This document shows, in pieces, positions 25,440 to 33,831 of a stretch of 64,000 nucleotides of DNA. Made by a program: the position numbers and the translations under genes. Within the stretch, counting starts at the first letter, position 1. Each line of letters starts with the position of its first letter. Source of the stretch: Chitinophagaceae bacterium T5-Br10_B2g13 (lineage in GTDB: Bacteria; Bacteroidota; Rhodothermia; Balneolales; Balneolaceae); contig LKNA01000002.1 in NCBI GenBank assembly GCA_001564065.1, forward strand, positions 1 to 64,000, read 5' to 3'. The notes under the pieces were generated by a model that ran no database searches, was not told the DNA's origin, and saw only the letters and a program-made list of their open reading frames with translations.

Positions 25440-26045
25440 ATGTTTAAAAAATCAATTTCCTTAATTATTGCAGCCGCACTTTTTACAGCATTCGCTGCAT
25501 TTACAACAATCGACAGAGATGCCACAAGCTGGCAAGTAGACAAAGCGCACAGCACCATTAAGTTCACAATTACCCACTTCTTTACTCCGGTAACCGGAAC
25601 ATTTGATGATGTGGACGCAACAATAAATTTTGACCCTGAAAATCTGGCCGAAAGTAACATCGATGTAACTGTACCAATTGAAAGCGTAAACACACGAAAT
25701 GAGAGAAGAGACAACCATCTTCGCTCAGAAGACTTCTTCAATACTGCCGAATGGCCTAACATGAGATTTGTGAGTAACACAATAGAGCAAACCGGAAACA
25801 ATCAGTTTGTTGCTCGTGGCGAATTGACTATCCGAGACGTTACCCGTGAATTCGATCTGCCTTTCGAACTGAAGGGAGTCATGGAACATCCAATGCGTGA
25901 AAATACAAGAGTTGCCGGAATTGTTGCCAATGGCGAACTGATGCGTAACGATTTTGGTGTTGGTGTAGGTGACTGGGCCGCAACAGCTGTAGTTGGCAAT
26001 AAAGTTAATATCGAACTCCAGCTTGAGTTGACCAACTCTTACTAA
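25440..26045 (+). CDS. YceI-family lipocalin-like protein, exported
   Basis: YceI proteins are periplasmic beta-barrels that bind long isoprenoid or fatty molecules. The 201-residue protein has a signal peptide (about 1-21, with AAFTAFAAFTT) and the family pattern. That pattern includes WQVDKAHSTIKFTITHFFTPV, the GTFDD motif, RNERRDNHLRSEDFFN and the late FGVGVGDWAA. It is transcribed alone, with a perfect inverted repeat upstream and a strong terminator downstream. Confidence 0.92.
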   Translation: MFKKSISLIIAAALFTAFAAFTTIDRDATSWQVDKAHSTIKFTITHFFTPVTGTFDDVDATINFDPENLAESNIDVTVPIESVNTRNERRDNHLRSEDFFNTAEWPNMRFVSNTIEQTGNNQFVARGELTIRDVTREFDLPFELKGVMEHPMRENTRVAGIVANGELMRNDFGVGVGDWAATAVVGNKVNIELQLELTNSY

Positions 26046-26070
26046 ACCGGTTCAATTTACGAGCTTTATC

Positions 26071-26096
26071 AACCCCGGCATGTCCGGGGTTTTTTA
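26071..26096 (+). terminator. intrinsic terminator after yceI
   Basis: AACCCCGG and CCGGGGTT form an 8-bp stem with a 5-nt loop, followed by a T-run. It lies 26 bp past the YceI stop. Confidence 0.88.
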
Positions 26097-26182
26097 TTTT
26101 TGAGGAAATCTGATTTCTACCTCACACTTTTGCTTTTCAACTGTTATATTTAACCCGTTGAATCAAAAGGCTACCTTTATAC

Positions 26183-26746
26183 ATGAAAAAGAAGACATTT
26201 TATATTATTACCGGTTTCATCGTGTTCGCAGCACTTTCCCGTCTGCTGCCTCATGCTTACAACTTCACTCCCCTGGGTGCAATTGCACTTTTTGGAGCTG
26301 CATACTTCAAGGATAAAAAGTGGGCATTTATTGTTCCAATTTCCGCTTTCTGGATCAGTGACTTGCTCTTGAATAATCTTATGTATTCAGCCTATTATGA
26401 AGGATTTGCATGGTTTACCGGAGGATTTCTTTACATATACGGCAGTATAGCAATGATCGCCATTTTGGGCTATTACCTGTTGAAAAAAATAACTTTTAGC
26501 AGAGTTATCGGTGGCGCACTCGGAGCGTCTATTATCTTTTTCGTTGTCAGCAACTTTGGCGTATGGATTTCAAGCCCTCTTTATCCACTTACTGCCGAAG
26601 GGTTGATTGCATGCTACACAGCAGCCATTCCATTTTTCCATAACACTCTAGGCGGAAATTTGGTATACAGTGCTGTCCTTTTTGGTGGCTACGAGTGGCT
26701 TAAAGCTCAATACCCATCCCTTCAACCGGTTGAATCTCAAGTTTAA
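26183..26746 (+). CDS. DUF6580-type small integral membrane protein
   Basis: The 187-residue protein has five or six hydrophobic helices and resembles a family of uncharacterised membrane proteins with an ECF-type S-component look. The conserved-looking parts are PHAYNFTPLGAIALFGAAYF near the N-terminus and NTLGGNLVYSAVLFGGYEWL near the C-terminus. No cobalamin riboswitch or transport partner is visible nearby. Function is unknown; a vitamin or precursor transporter is only a suggestion. The SDR gene downstream starts 12 bp after its stop. Confidence 0.6.
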   Translation: MKKKTFYIITGFIVFAALSRLLPHAYNFTPLGAIALFGAAYFKDKKWAFIVPISAFWISDLLLNNLMYSAYYEGFAWFTGGFLYIYGSIAMIAILGYYLLKKITFSRVIGGALGASIIFFVVSNFGVWISSPLYPLTAEGLIACYTAAIPFFHNTLGGNLVYSAVLFGGYEWLKAQYPSLQPVESQV

Positions 26747-26757
26747 TTCTCAGTTGA

Positions 26758-27483
26758 GTGAGTAAAAGAATGATAATCATCGGTGCCACATCCGGCATTG
26801 GTGAAGAACTTGCCAGGCAGGCTATCCATAATGGATATATGGTGGGTGGTACAGGCAGAAGAACCAATCGCCTTCAAGATCTCCAGGAAGAACTGGGAGA
26901 TTCATTTTTTTATGCCAAAATGGATGTCTCTCTATTTGATGAGGCTAAATCAATACTGCAATCACTTATCGATGAAATGGGTGGAATGGACATCATTGTT
27001 CTGAATGCCGGCATTTCCAATCATCCGGCCGCTTCCATTACGGCAATGGAACAGAAAGTCATCGATGTGAATGTGAGCGGCTTTGTACAGCTTTTTGGGG
27101 AAGCCTTTCAATATTTCCGAAAACAGGGTCATGGGCAAATCGTAGGCATATCGTCTATTGCCGGACTTTTCGGTTCTTCACGAGCTGCTCCATACAGCGC
27201 TTCTAAAGCATTCATTTCCACTTATATGCAGGCGTACCGCCAGCGATGCAACAGAATCAAAGAGGATATTACCGTAACCGATATTGTTGCCGGATTTATA
27301 AAAAGCGAGATGACGGAGGGGAAAAAAGGCCTTTTTTGGGTCGCAGAGACAGAAAAAGCCGTCAATCAGATATTAACCTCTATTGAAAAGAAAAAAACGG
27401 TTGCTTACATAACACGCCGGTGGCGTTTGATTGCCTGGCTTATTCATCTTATCCCTGATCGGGTCATTGATCGACTTTGGTAA
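26758..27483 (+). CDS. short-chain dehydrogenase/reductase
   Basis: This classical SDR of 241 residues has the cofactor motif GATSGIGEEL, a GRR stretch after the second strand, the VLNAGIS motif, a catalytic Ser in GISSIAG, and Tyr and Lys in YSASKAF. The C-terminal 30 residues (RRWRLIAWLIHLIPDRVIDRLW) are hydrophobic and basic, suggesting peripheral membrane attachment. I use the GTG start at 26758; an ATG four codons later would also preserve the fold. The substrate is unknown. It probably shares a transcript with the membrane protein upstream. Confidence 0.85.
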   Translation: MSKRMIIIGATSGIGEELARQAIHNGYMVGGTGRRTNRLQDLQEELGDSFFYAKMDVSLFDEAKSILQSLIDEMGGMDIIVLNAGISNHPAASITAMEQKVIDVNVSGFVQLFGEAFQYFRKQGHGQIVGISSIAGLFGSSRAAPYSASKAFISTYMQAYRQRCNRIKEDITVTDIVAGFIKSEMTEGKKGLFWVAETEKAVNQILTSIEKKKTVAYITRRWRLIAWLIHLIPDRVIDRLW

Positions 27484-27495
27484 CCCTAAACTGAT

Positions 27496-27585
27496 TTACA
27501 GTAAAAGGTAAAGTAGAAATAGGATGAATGGGAGTGTAAACACCCAGTCTGAAGAACGATATTTTGTTGTTTCTCTCACTTCCAT
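27496..27585 (-). CDS. possible 29-residue membrane peptide
   Basis: An ATG-to-TAA frame on the minus strand lies in a gap otherwise free of genes. It encodes a charged 13-residue head (MEVRETTKYRSSD) followed by a 16-residue hydrophobic tail of Leu, Phe, Ile and Tyr. That is the layout of small single-pass membrane peptides. No Shine-Dalgarno sequence is seen. It lies 75 bp downstream of comM on the same strand. Chance cannot be excluded at this length. Confidence 0.3.
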   Translation of the reverse strand: MEVRETTKYRSSDWVFTLPFILFLLYLLL

Positions 27586-27660
27586 AATTTTTCTTATTGT
27601 AATCGAAAATAACTGATTTTGTTTCACGATCTGGTTAAAACCTCCTAACCGCTGATTAAA

Positions 27661-29202
27661 TCATCCTAACCATCCCTCCCTGTCAAGACTTCTATACTGA
27701 ATGGCCTCACCAATATGGTTGGATTGAATTGACTCCGACCTATCCAGATCCGCTATAGTCCTGGATACTTTTAGAATCCTATCGTACGCCCTGGCCGAAA
27801 GACCCAGTGTATTCATCGCTTTCTTAAGCATTCCCTCACCTGCATCATCTATCCGGCAAATTTTTCGAGCCATTTTTGTATTCATTTGAGCATTACAGTA
27901 AACCCCTTCTATTCCCATAAAGCGTCGGCTCTGAATTTCTCTCGCATCTATTACACGTTTCCGAATACTGGCGGAGTTCTCTCCCTTAGCTTTTGCAGAG
28001 AGTTCATCAAAACTCACTTTTTCTACATCCACATGCAGATCAATTCTGTCCAGCATCGGTCCGCTTATTTTATTCAGATATCGTTGCATCTGAACATGAG
28101 TTGCACCATTTGCATCGTCAGGGTCGTACCAATCGCCAGTCGGAGAAGGATTCATTGAAGCTACCAGCATAATTCTGCTGGGATAGTTCACGCTCATTCG
28201 CGCCCGTGAGATACTCACATTTCCATCTTCCAGTGGTTGCCTCATCACCTCGAGCGCGCTTCGTTTAAACTCAGGAAGTTCATCAAGAAAAAGTACTCCA
28301 TTATGAGCCATTGAGATTTCACCCGGCATAGGAATGCTCCCGCCGCCGACCAGCGCTACATCTGAAACAGTATGGTGCGGGCTCCGAAACGGACGATGCG
28401 TCACAAGTGACTTCCCACTCTCCAGAATACCGGCTACAGAATGAATTTTAGTTGTCTCCAAGGCTTCATCCAGCGTAAGAGGAGGCAGGATGGTAGGAAG
28501 ACGCCTGGCCATCATCGTTTTCCCCGAACCCGGCGGACCGACCATAATGACATTATGCCCGCCTGCAGCCGCTACCTCCAGTGCACGTTTCACATTCTCC
28601 TGACCTCTCACATCTTCAAAATCGAGAACATCAGCCTTTCCATTGGTGCTAAACAAACTCTTCGGATTAATCCTAAGGGGAGTTTTACTGTTTTCATTCT
28701 CAAACCATTTCATCACTTCTCTTAGATCCGAAAAAGGCAACACTTTAATTCCGTCCACAACAGCCGCCTCGGGTCCATTATCTTTGGGCAGTATGATATA
28801 TTCCAATCCCCTGTCTCTTGCTTCTACGGCCATTGGGAGTACGCCTTTTACCGGCCGAAGCTTTCCATCCAGAGCCAGCTCGCCTAAAATGAGAGATTTT
28901 TCCAGTTTATCTATCTGAATCTGTTCCGATACGGCGAGCAGACTAACTGCGATGGGGAGGTCAAAGGCACTCCCCTCTTTAGGCAGATCGGCAGGTGCAA
29001 GGTTTACGGTAATTCGACCTCGCGGGAAAAAAGCATCGGCGTTTTTCAGTGCAGCATCGATCCTGTCTTTAGACTCACTTACCGCACGATCGGGCAAACC
29101 CACTAAAAAATATTTCGGCAGTCCGCCGCTTCGATTCACCTCTACTTCAATCAAACGGGCATCCACTCCTATGGTTGAGGCGCAATAAACTCTTGATAGC
29201 AT
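27661..29202 (-). CDS. comM: YifB/ComM-family Mg chelatase-like AAA+ ATPase
   Basis: ComM is a hexameric branch-migration helicase that aids integration of transformed DNA. The 513-residue protein has the N-terminal ChlI-like domain (LIEVEVNRSGGLPKYFLVGLPD, VNLAPADLPKEGSAFDL). The ATPase has GPPGSGKTMMARR, the VLFLDELPEF Walker B and the arginine-finger region LDRIDLHV. The C-terminal Mg chelatase helical domain has LSARAYDRILKVSRTIADL. No other competence gene lies in the window. Confidence 0.93.
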   Translation of the reverse strand: MLSRVYCASTIGVDARLIEVEVNRSGGLPKYFLVGLPDRAVSESKDRIDAALKNADAFFPRGRITVNLAPADLPKEGSAFDLPIAVSLLAVSEQIQIDKLEKSLILGELALDGKLRPVKGVLPMAVEARDRGLEYIILPKDNGPEAAVVDGIKVLPFSDLREVMKWFENENSKTPLRINPKSLFSTNGKADVLDFEDVRGQENVKRALEVAAAGGHNVIMVGPPGSGKTMMARRLPTILPPLTLDEALETTKIHSVAGILESGKSLVTHRPFRSPHHTVSDVALVGGGSIPMPGEISMAHNGVLFLDELPEFKRSALEVMRQPLEDGNVSISRARMSVNYPSRIMLVASMNPSPTGDWYDPDDANGATHVQMQRYLNKISGPMLDRIDLHVDVEKVSFDELSAKAKGENSASIRKRVIDAREIQSRRFMGIEGVYCNAQMNTKMARKICRIDDAGEGMLKKAMNTLGLSARAYDRILKVSRTIADLDRSESIQSNHIGEAIQYRSLDREGWLG

Positions 29203-29293
29203 ATTTCTGAATCTTTTTGTTTCTCTTTCTCGTAGTATGAAACAGGAATCAGAACTTCCTTACAGTTTTAATGCTTAGTAATGGAAAATTATC

Positions 29294-29671
29294 ATGGAAA
29301 AAACAGAAAAAACTATCCTTGAGGAGATTCAGGGAACCGTTCAGGAGATTATTTCACAAATCAAGGAGCTTGTCCGAAAGGGTGACGCTAAGCGAGTTAT
29401 CGTAAAAAACAAAAAAGGTAATGTTTTGCTCGAAAGCAGATTAACACTGGGTGTTGCTGGTGCCGTTGTACTTGCCATTTATGCCCCTCTGTTTACAGCT
29501 ATTTCAACACTTTTACTTTACGTAAGTGACGTAAGGGTCTTTGTGGAGCGAGACGCAGACGACTCATCCGACGAGTATGAGGTTGACGCTGAAGTGATTG
29601 AAATTGAAGATGAAGATGAAGATGATCAACAAGAGAAAGGCAAAACCGACAAAACAGTAGGAAAGGATTAA
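29294..29671 (+). CDS. DUF4342-type small protein with membrane segment
   Basis: The 125-residue protein has a charged helical N-terminus, then VIVKNKKGNVLLESRLTLGV, as in the DUF4342 domain found next to ubiquitin-associated-like sequences. A hydrophobic stretch follows at about residues 56-78, and the C-terminal tail is very acidic with Asp/Glu runs. No catalytic motif is evident. It is alone between comM and trxB, which run on the other strand. Function is unknown. Confidence 0.65.
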   Translation: MEKTEKTILEEIQGTVQEIISQIKELVRKGDAKRVIVKNKKGNVLLESRLTLGVAGAVVLAIYAPLFTAISTLLLYVSDVRVFVERDADDSSDEYEVDAEVIEIEDEDEDDQQEKGKTDKTVGKD

Positions 29672-29675
29672 AAAA

Positions 29676-29708
29676 AATCGGCAAGCATCGTTTAGACACT
29701 TGCCGATT
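29676..29708 (-). terminator. intrinsic terminator of trxB
   Basis: On the minus strand AATCGGCAAG pairs with CTTGCCGATT around a 13-nt loop and is followed by TTTTTT. It lies 24 bp past the trxB stop and also overlaps the end of the convergent DUF4342 gene's trailer. Confidence 0.85.
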
Positions 29709-29732
29709 CAGAATATTCTATATCACGGATGA

Positions 29733-30713
29733 TTATTTCCAGTGTTTCTGTGCAATTACCTCTTCACTGTCCAGCTCGTCAGCCAGGAAACGCTCAGCAT
29801 CCAGTGCTGCGCGGCAGCCGGTACCTGCGGCCGTAACTGCTTGCCGATAGATGGGATCCATCGCATCGCCACTTGCAAAAATTCCGGGCAGGTCCGTTTC
29901 TGTAGACTGTCCTTTGGTTTCAATGTATCCAACATCATCCATAGTCAGTACACCATTGAACAGATCGGTGTTTGGTTTATGGCCGATTGCAATAAATACT
30001 CCTGTCACATCATCCAGAGTGGTTTCCTCACCACTTACTCTATTCTTGACCTTTACGCCATCAACAACCTGATCTCCCAGAACTTCCTGAAGCTCAGAAT
30101 TCCAGATAAACTCAATTTTATCATTTTTAAACGCACGCTTCTGCATCGCTTTTGATGCGCGAAGTTCATCACGTCGGTGAATTACAGAAACCTTGCTTGC
30201 AAACTTGGTCAGGAATAGTGCCTCTTCCATTGCTGTATCTCCACCACCAACAATTACTACGTGCTGATCGCGGAAAAATGCACCATCGCAGGTTGCACAG
30301 GCGCTTACGCCTTTCCCTCGCAGCCGCTGTTCGCTAGGCAGATCCAGCCACTTAGCCGATGCACCGGTTGCGATAATAATTGATTTCGCAAAAATCTCGG
30401 TCTCTTCATCTACTGTAAGTCTATACGGTCGCTCATCGAATTCAATATCGGTTACATAACCGTACCGGCAGTCTGCGCCAAACCGGGTTGCCTGCTGACG
30501 AAAATCTTCCATCATTTTAGGCCCCATTACTCCCTCAGGATAACCCGGGTAGTTATCCACTTCTGTAGTTTGTGTTAACTGTCCGCCCGGTTCGGGACCT
30601 TCGAATACAATCGGATTTAGATCAGCACGTGCTGCGTAAATAGCTGCGGTCAAACCGGCCGGACCACTCCCGACAATTACTACGTCAAATGTTTTACCTT
30701 GAATATCTTCCAT
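29733..30713 (-). CDS. trxB: thioredoxin-disulfide reductase
   Basis: This FAD enzyme reduces thioredoxin with NADPH. At 326 residues it has the FAD fold GSGPAGLTAAIYAARADL and the active disulfide C139-A-T-C142 (SACATCDGAFF). It also has the NADPH motif GGGDTAMEEALFL with HRRDELRASK, and the final GIFASGDAMDP. All key positions are present. Thioredoxin itself is encoded at 54708-55034. A strong terminator follows. Confidence 0.96.
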   Translation of the reverse strand: MEDIQGKTFDVVIVGSGPAGLTAAIYAARADLNPIVFEGPEPGGQLTQTTEVDNYPGYPEGVMGPKMMEDFRQQATRFGADCRYGYVTDIEFDERPYRLTVDEETEIFAKSIIIATGASAKWLDLPSEQRLRGKGVSACATCDGAFFRDQHVVIVGGGDTAMEEALFLTKFASKVSVIHRRDELRASKAMQKRAFKNDKIEFIWNSELQEVLGDQVVDGVKVKNRVSGEETTLDDVTGVFIAIGHKPNTDLFNGVLTMDDVGYIETKGQSTETDLPGIFASGDAMDPIYRQAVTAAGTGCRAALDAERFLADELDSEEVIAQKHWK

Positions 30714-30872
30714 TGTTATAATTTGATTTTATTTTCTTTCCACTAAATGTAACAAATATTGAACTCATTTTCGGTCAATCTTGTCTATCAGACGTATAGT
30801 CAGGGCCAGATATTACATCAACCTTATCTAGACTTCAAAAATTAACTGTTTGAAAAAAACTTGATCCATCAG

Positions 30873-30902
30873 TTGTAAATTGATGAAAAATAACTATGTT
30901 TA
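30873..30902 (+). promoter_or_regulatory. putative Bacteroidota-type promoter of the pnt operon
   Basis: A TTG box (30873-30875) is followed after 19 bp by TATGTTTA (30895-30902), seven of eight matches to the TAnnTTTG consensus with -33/-7 spacing as known for Bacteroidota. It lies 26 bp upstream of the pntAA start. Confidence 0.45.
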
Positions 30903-30928
30903 TACAAACTAATCTAATATGACGTGCT

Positions 30929-32050
30929 ATGAATGTAGGTGTTTGCAAAGAAACAGAGGCTCTTGAAAAGCGTGTCGCGCTCACACCTGAGGGTTGTGAA
31001 AAGCTGATCAGTATGGGCTTGAAAGTAAGTATTGAATCCAATGCCGGGCTCAATTCCAGCTACTCTGATAAGCTCTATAAAAATGCCAGAGCTGAAATTA
31101 ATAAAAGAGAGCAAATCCTGTCCGAAGCGGATATCATTCTAGCAGTACAGGCTCCTGCCGCAGATGATGTTAAAAAAATGAAGAAGGGTGCAATTATAAC
31201 CGCCTTTCTATGGCCCCTGCAAAATGAAGATTATGTAGAACTGCTTAAAAATGCCGGCATAACAGGGATTGCAATGGATACCATTCCCAGAATCAGCCGG
31301 GCTCAATCCATGGATGCACTTTCGTCTATGAGTAATATAGCAGGCTACAAAGCCGCACTGCTCGGAGCGAATCACCTGGACAGGTATCTGCCTATGATGA
31401 TGACAGCTGCAGGCACGATTCCTCCCGCTAAGGTTTTGGTTTTAGGCGCCGGTGTTGCCGGCCTGCAGGCTATTGCTACAGCCAAGCGGCTCGGCGCTGT
31501 TGTAGAAGCTTTTGACATTCGCCCGGCAGTAAAAGAACAGGTGGAAAGTCTGGGAGCAAAGTTTGTAGAAGTACCGCTCGAGGAGGCCGCTGAAACAAAG
31601 GGAGGTTATGCCAAGGAGTTATCAGATAGAAATAAAGAGAAACAGAGAGAAGTGATCCATGAGCATGTAAGAAAGTCAGACATCGTTATAACCACTGCTC
31701 TAATTCCCGGTAAGCCTGCCCCAACTCTTATCACCAAAAAGATGGTTGATGATATGTCGGCCGGATCTGTAGTAATAGACATCGCTGCCGAACAGGGAGG
31801 AAATTGCGAAGTAACCGAACCCGGAAAAGTGATCAGACATAACGAAGTAGTTGTAGACGGGCCACTGAACTTACCGAGCACACTGGCTTATCACGCCAGC
31901 AAACTCTATTCAAAAAATATTCTCTCACTGCTTGGACTTCTGATTAAGGATGGAAAACCCGATTTAAATTTTGAAGATGAAATTATCGCGAATGCCACTG
32001 TTACACACCAAGGCGAAATCATCTCTCCATTCGTGAAAGATAACAGTTAA
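30929..32050 (+). CDS. pntAA: NAD(P) transhydrogenase subunit alpha, NAD-binding part
   Basis: This is domain I of the proton-translocating transhydrogenase, which binds NAD(H) and passes hydride to NADP in subunit beta. The 373-residue protein begins MNVGVCKETEALEKRVALTPE as in the alanine dehydrogenase/PntA family. It has VLGAGVAGLQAIATAKRLGA and AFDIRPAVKEQVESLGAKFV. It is soluble: the membrane part is a separate gene 23 bp downstream, as in other three-gene forms. Confidence 0.94.
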   Translation: MNVGVCKETEALEKRVALTPEGCEKLISMGLKVSIESNAGLNSSYSDKLYKNARAEINKREQILSEADIILAVQAPAADDVKKMKKGAIITAFLWPLQNEDYVELLKNAGITGIAMDTIPRISRAQSMDALSSMSNIAGYKAALLGANHLDRYLPMMMTAAGTIPPAKVLVLGAGVAGLQAIATAKRLGAVVEAFDIRPAVKEQVESLGAKFVEVPLEEAAETKGGYAKELSDRNKEKQREVIHEHVRKSDIVITTALIPGKPAPTLITKKMVDDMSAGSVVIDIAAEQGGNCEVTEPGKVIRHNEVVVDGPLNLPSTLAYHASKLYSKNILSLLGLLIKDGKPDLNFEDEIIANATVTHQGEIISPFVKDNS

Positions 32051-32073
32051 CCGGCAACGAAAAGCAATCAACT

Positions 32074-32364
32074 ATGGAAGCCTTTATTTTCAACTTGTTC
32101 ATCTTTGTTTTGGCCTCATTTGTCGGCTTTGAACTGATATCTAAAGTTCCTCCAACTCTGCACACTCCGCTCATGTCCGGGGCCAACGCCATCTCCGGAA
32201 TAACCCTGATTGGCGCCCTGATTATTGCCGGCGGGCCCGACTCGGTTTACGCTCAATGGATCGGGTTCGCAGCCATCATTTTCGCAACTATAAATGTTGT
32301 AGGCGGATTTCTGGTAACCGATCGAATGCTGGAGATGTTTAAGAAAAAGGAGGTTGAAAAATGA
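32074..32364 (+). CDS. pntAB: NAD(P) transhydrogenase subunit alpha, membrane part
   Basis: The 96-residue protein has three or four membrane helices forming part of the proton channel. The family sequence VPPTLHTPLMSGANAISGIT is intact. It lies between pntAA and pntB and overlaps pntB by 4 bp, which suggests translational coupling. Confidence 0.94.
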   Translation: MEAFIFNLFIFVLASFVGFELISKVPPTLHTPLMSGANAISGITLIGALIIAGGPDSVYAQWIGFAAIIFATINVVGGFLVTDRMLEMFKKKEVEK

Positions 32365-33776
32365 GCCAGTTTCTGCCTGATGCCTTACAGTCCTATCTTC
32401 CTAATCTGATTCAGATTTTCTACCTCATAGCCACCGGTTTTTTTATAGTTGGGATAAAGCGTTTAAGCTCACCGGCCACAGCCCGTTCCGGTAATCAGCT
32501 CGCTTCACTCGGTATGTTGATTGGTGTTGTGGTAACACTTTTTGACCGCGAAATCATCGCCTTTGAGTTTATCATTGCCGGTGTAGTTATTGGAGCCCTG
32601 ATAGGTCTGTTTGCAGCAAAAAAAGTACAAATGACTGCCATGCCCGAGATGGTTGCCATTTTTAACGGTTTTGGCGGTGGTGCATCTGCGCTGGTTGCCT
32701 GGGGTGAATTTACCCGCCTTAATCCCTCAGTTTTTGACACCCAAAGCCTTGCTACAACAGGGCTCAGTATTTTAATTGGTTCCATTACATTTACAGGCAG
32801 CTTTATCGCTTTCGGAAAACTGAAAGGTTTCATTGGCGGAGGAAGAATTGCGCTGCCCGGTCAGAATATCATCAACTTGGTGCTGACAGTTGTAGCATTA
32901 GGACTTGTAGGATGGTTTACAATTGATCCTGAGTACCAGCTCGTTTTCTGGTCTCTGTTTGGGTTGGCACTGCTCATCGGTGTTTTAACCGTTTTACCAA
33001 TTGGCGGTGCAGACATGCCCGTTGTGATTTCACTTCTTAACTCTTATTCAGGTATTGCAGCATCCATGGCCGGATTTGTTTTGGGTAATAACCTGCTCAT
33101 CATTAGTGGCGCACTTGTGGGGGCTGCCGGATTGATCCTTACCAATATCATGTGCAAAGCCATGAACCGTACACTGATAAATGTTCTATTCGGTGCATTT
33201 GGCGGTGTAGCGGGCCCTGATGATGCAGACAGCGGTGACAAATCCTATCAGCAAACATTTGCTGATGATGTGGCAATTCAGTGCGCTTATGCTTCAAAAG
33301 TGGTAATTGCTCCGGGTTACGGACTTGCCGTTGCCCAGGCACAGCACACACTCAAAGAGGTTGCCAATCTGCTGGAAGAGAGAGGTGTTACCGTGAAGTA
33401 CGGTATCCACCCCGTAGCAGGACGTATGCCCGGCCACATGAACGTTCTATTGGCTGAAGCGGACGTGCCTTACGATCAACTCTACGATATGGAAGAGATC
33501 AATCCGGAGTTTAAATCAACGGATGTGGTTTTGATTATCGGGGCGAATGATGTGGTCAATCCCGCTGCAAAAACATCCCCCGGCAGCCCGATCTACGGCA
33601 TGCCGATACTCAACGTGGATGAAGCCAAGCGAACCATTGTCTTTAAAAGAAGTATGAGCCCGGGTTATGCCGGCATCGACAACGACCTCTTTTATAGCGA
33701 CAAAAACCAGATGTTTTTTGGGGATGCTAAAAAATCACTTCAGGAATTAGCCTCTAGTCTGAAAGAGCTCGATTAA
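32361..33776 (+). CDS. pntB: NAD(P) transhydrogenase subunit beta
   Basis: The 471-residue protein has about nine membrane helices (to residue 280), including the charged and Gly-rich segments of the proton path. The cytoplasmic NADP-binding domain III follows, with VVIAPGYGLAVAQAQHTLKEV, HPVAGRMPGHMNVLLAEADV, IGANDVVNPAA and KRSMSPGYAGIDN. It completes a three-gene pnt operon that makes NADPH using the proton gradient. Confidence 0.95.
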   Translation: MSQFLPDALQSYLPNLIQIFYLIATGFFIVGIKRLSSPATARSGNQLASLGMLIGVVVTLFDREIIAFEFIIAGVVIGALIGLFAAKKVQMTAMPEMVAIFNGFGGGASALVAWGEFTRLNPSVFDTQSLATTGLSILIGSITFTGSFIAFGKLKGFIGGGRIALPGQNIINLVLTVVALGLVGWFTIDPEYQLVFWSLFGLALLIGVLTVLPIGGADMPVVISLLNSYSGIAASMAGFVLGNNLLIISGALVGAAGLILTNIMCKAMNRTLINVLFGAFGGVAGPDDADSGDKSYQQTFADDVAIQCAYASKVVIAPGYGLAVAQAQHTLKEVANLLEERGVTVKYGIHPVAGRMPGHMNVLLAEADVPYDQLYDMEEINPEFKSTDVVLIIGANDVVNPAAKTSPGSPIYGMPILNVDEAKRTIVFKRSMSPGYAGIDNDLFYSDKNQMFFGDAKKSLQELASSLKELD

Positions 33777-33782
33777 AAAAAG

Positions 33783-33811
33783 AAAGCCCGAAAATATAAT
33801 TCCCGGGCTTT
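33783..33811 (-). terminator. intrinsic terminator between convergent genes
   Basis: AAAGCCCG and CGGGCTTT form an 8-bp stem. The T-tract (TTTCTTTTTTT) lies on the minus-strand side, so it mainly serves the sugar dehydrogenase gene, but it may also act on pntB. Confidence 0.8.
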
Positions 33812-33831
33812 AAACTTCATTTTAAAAAATA

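Noticed and set aside
26046-26182. Cobalamin riboswitch before the DUF6580-type gene
   Set aside because: The gap contains only the yceI terminator and AT-rich sequence, with no B12-box-like string.
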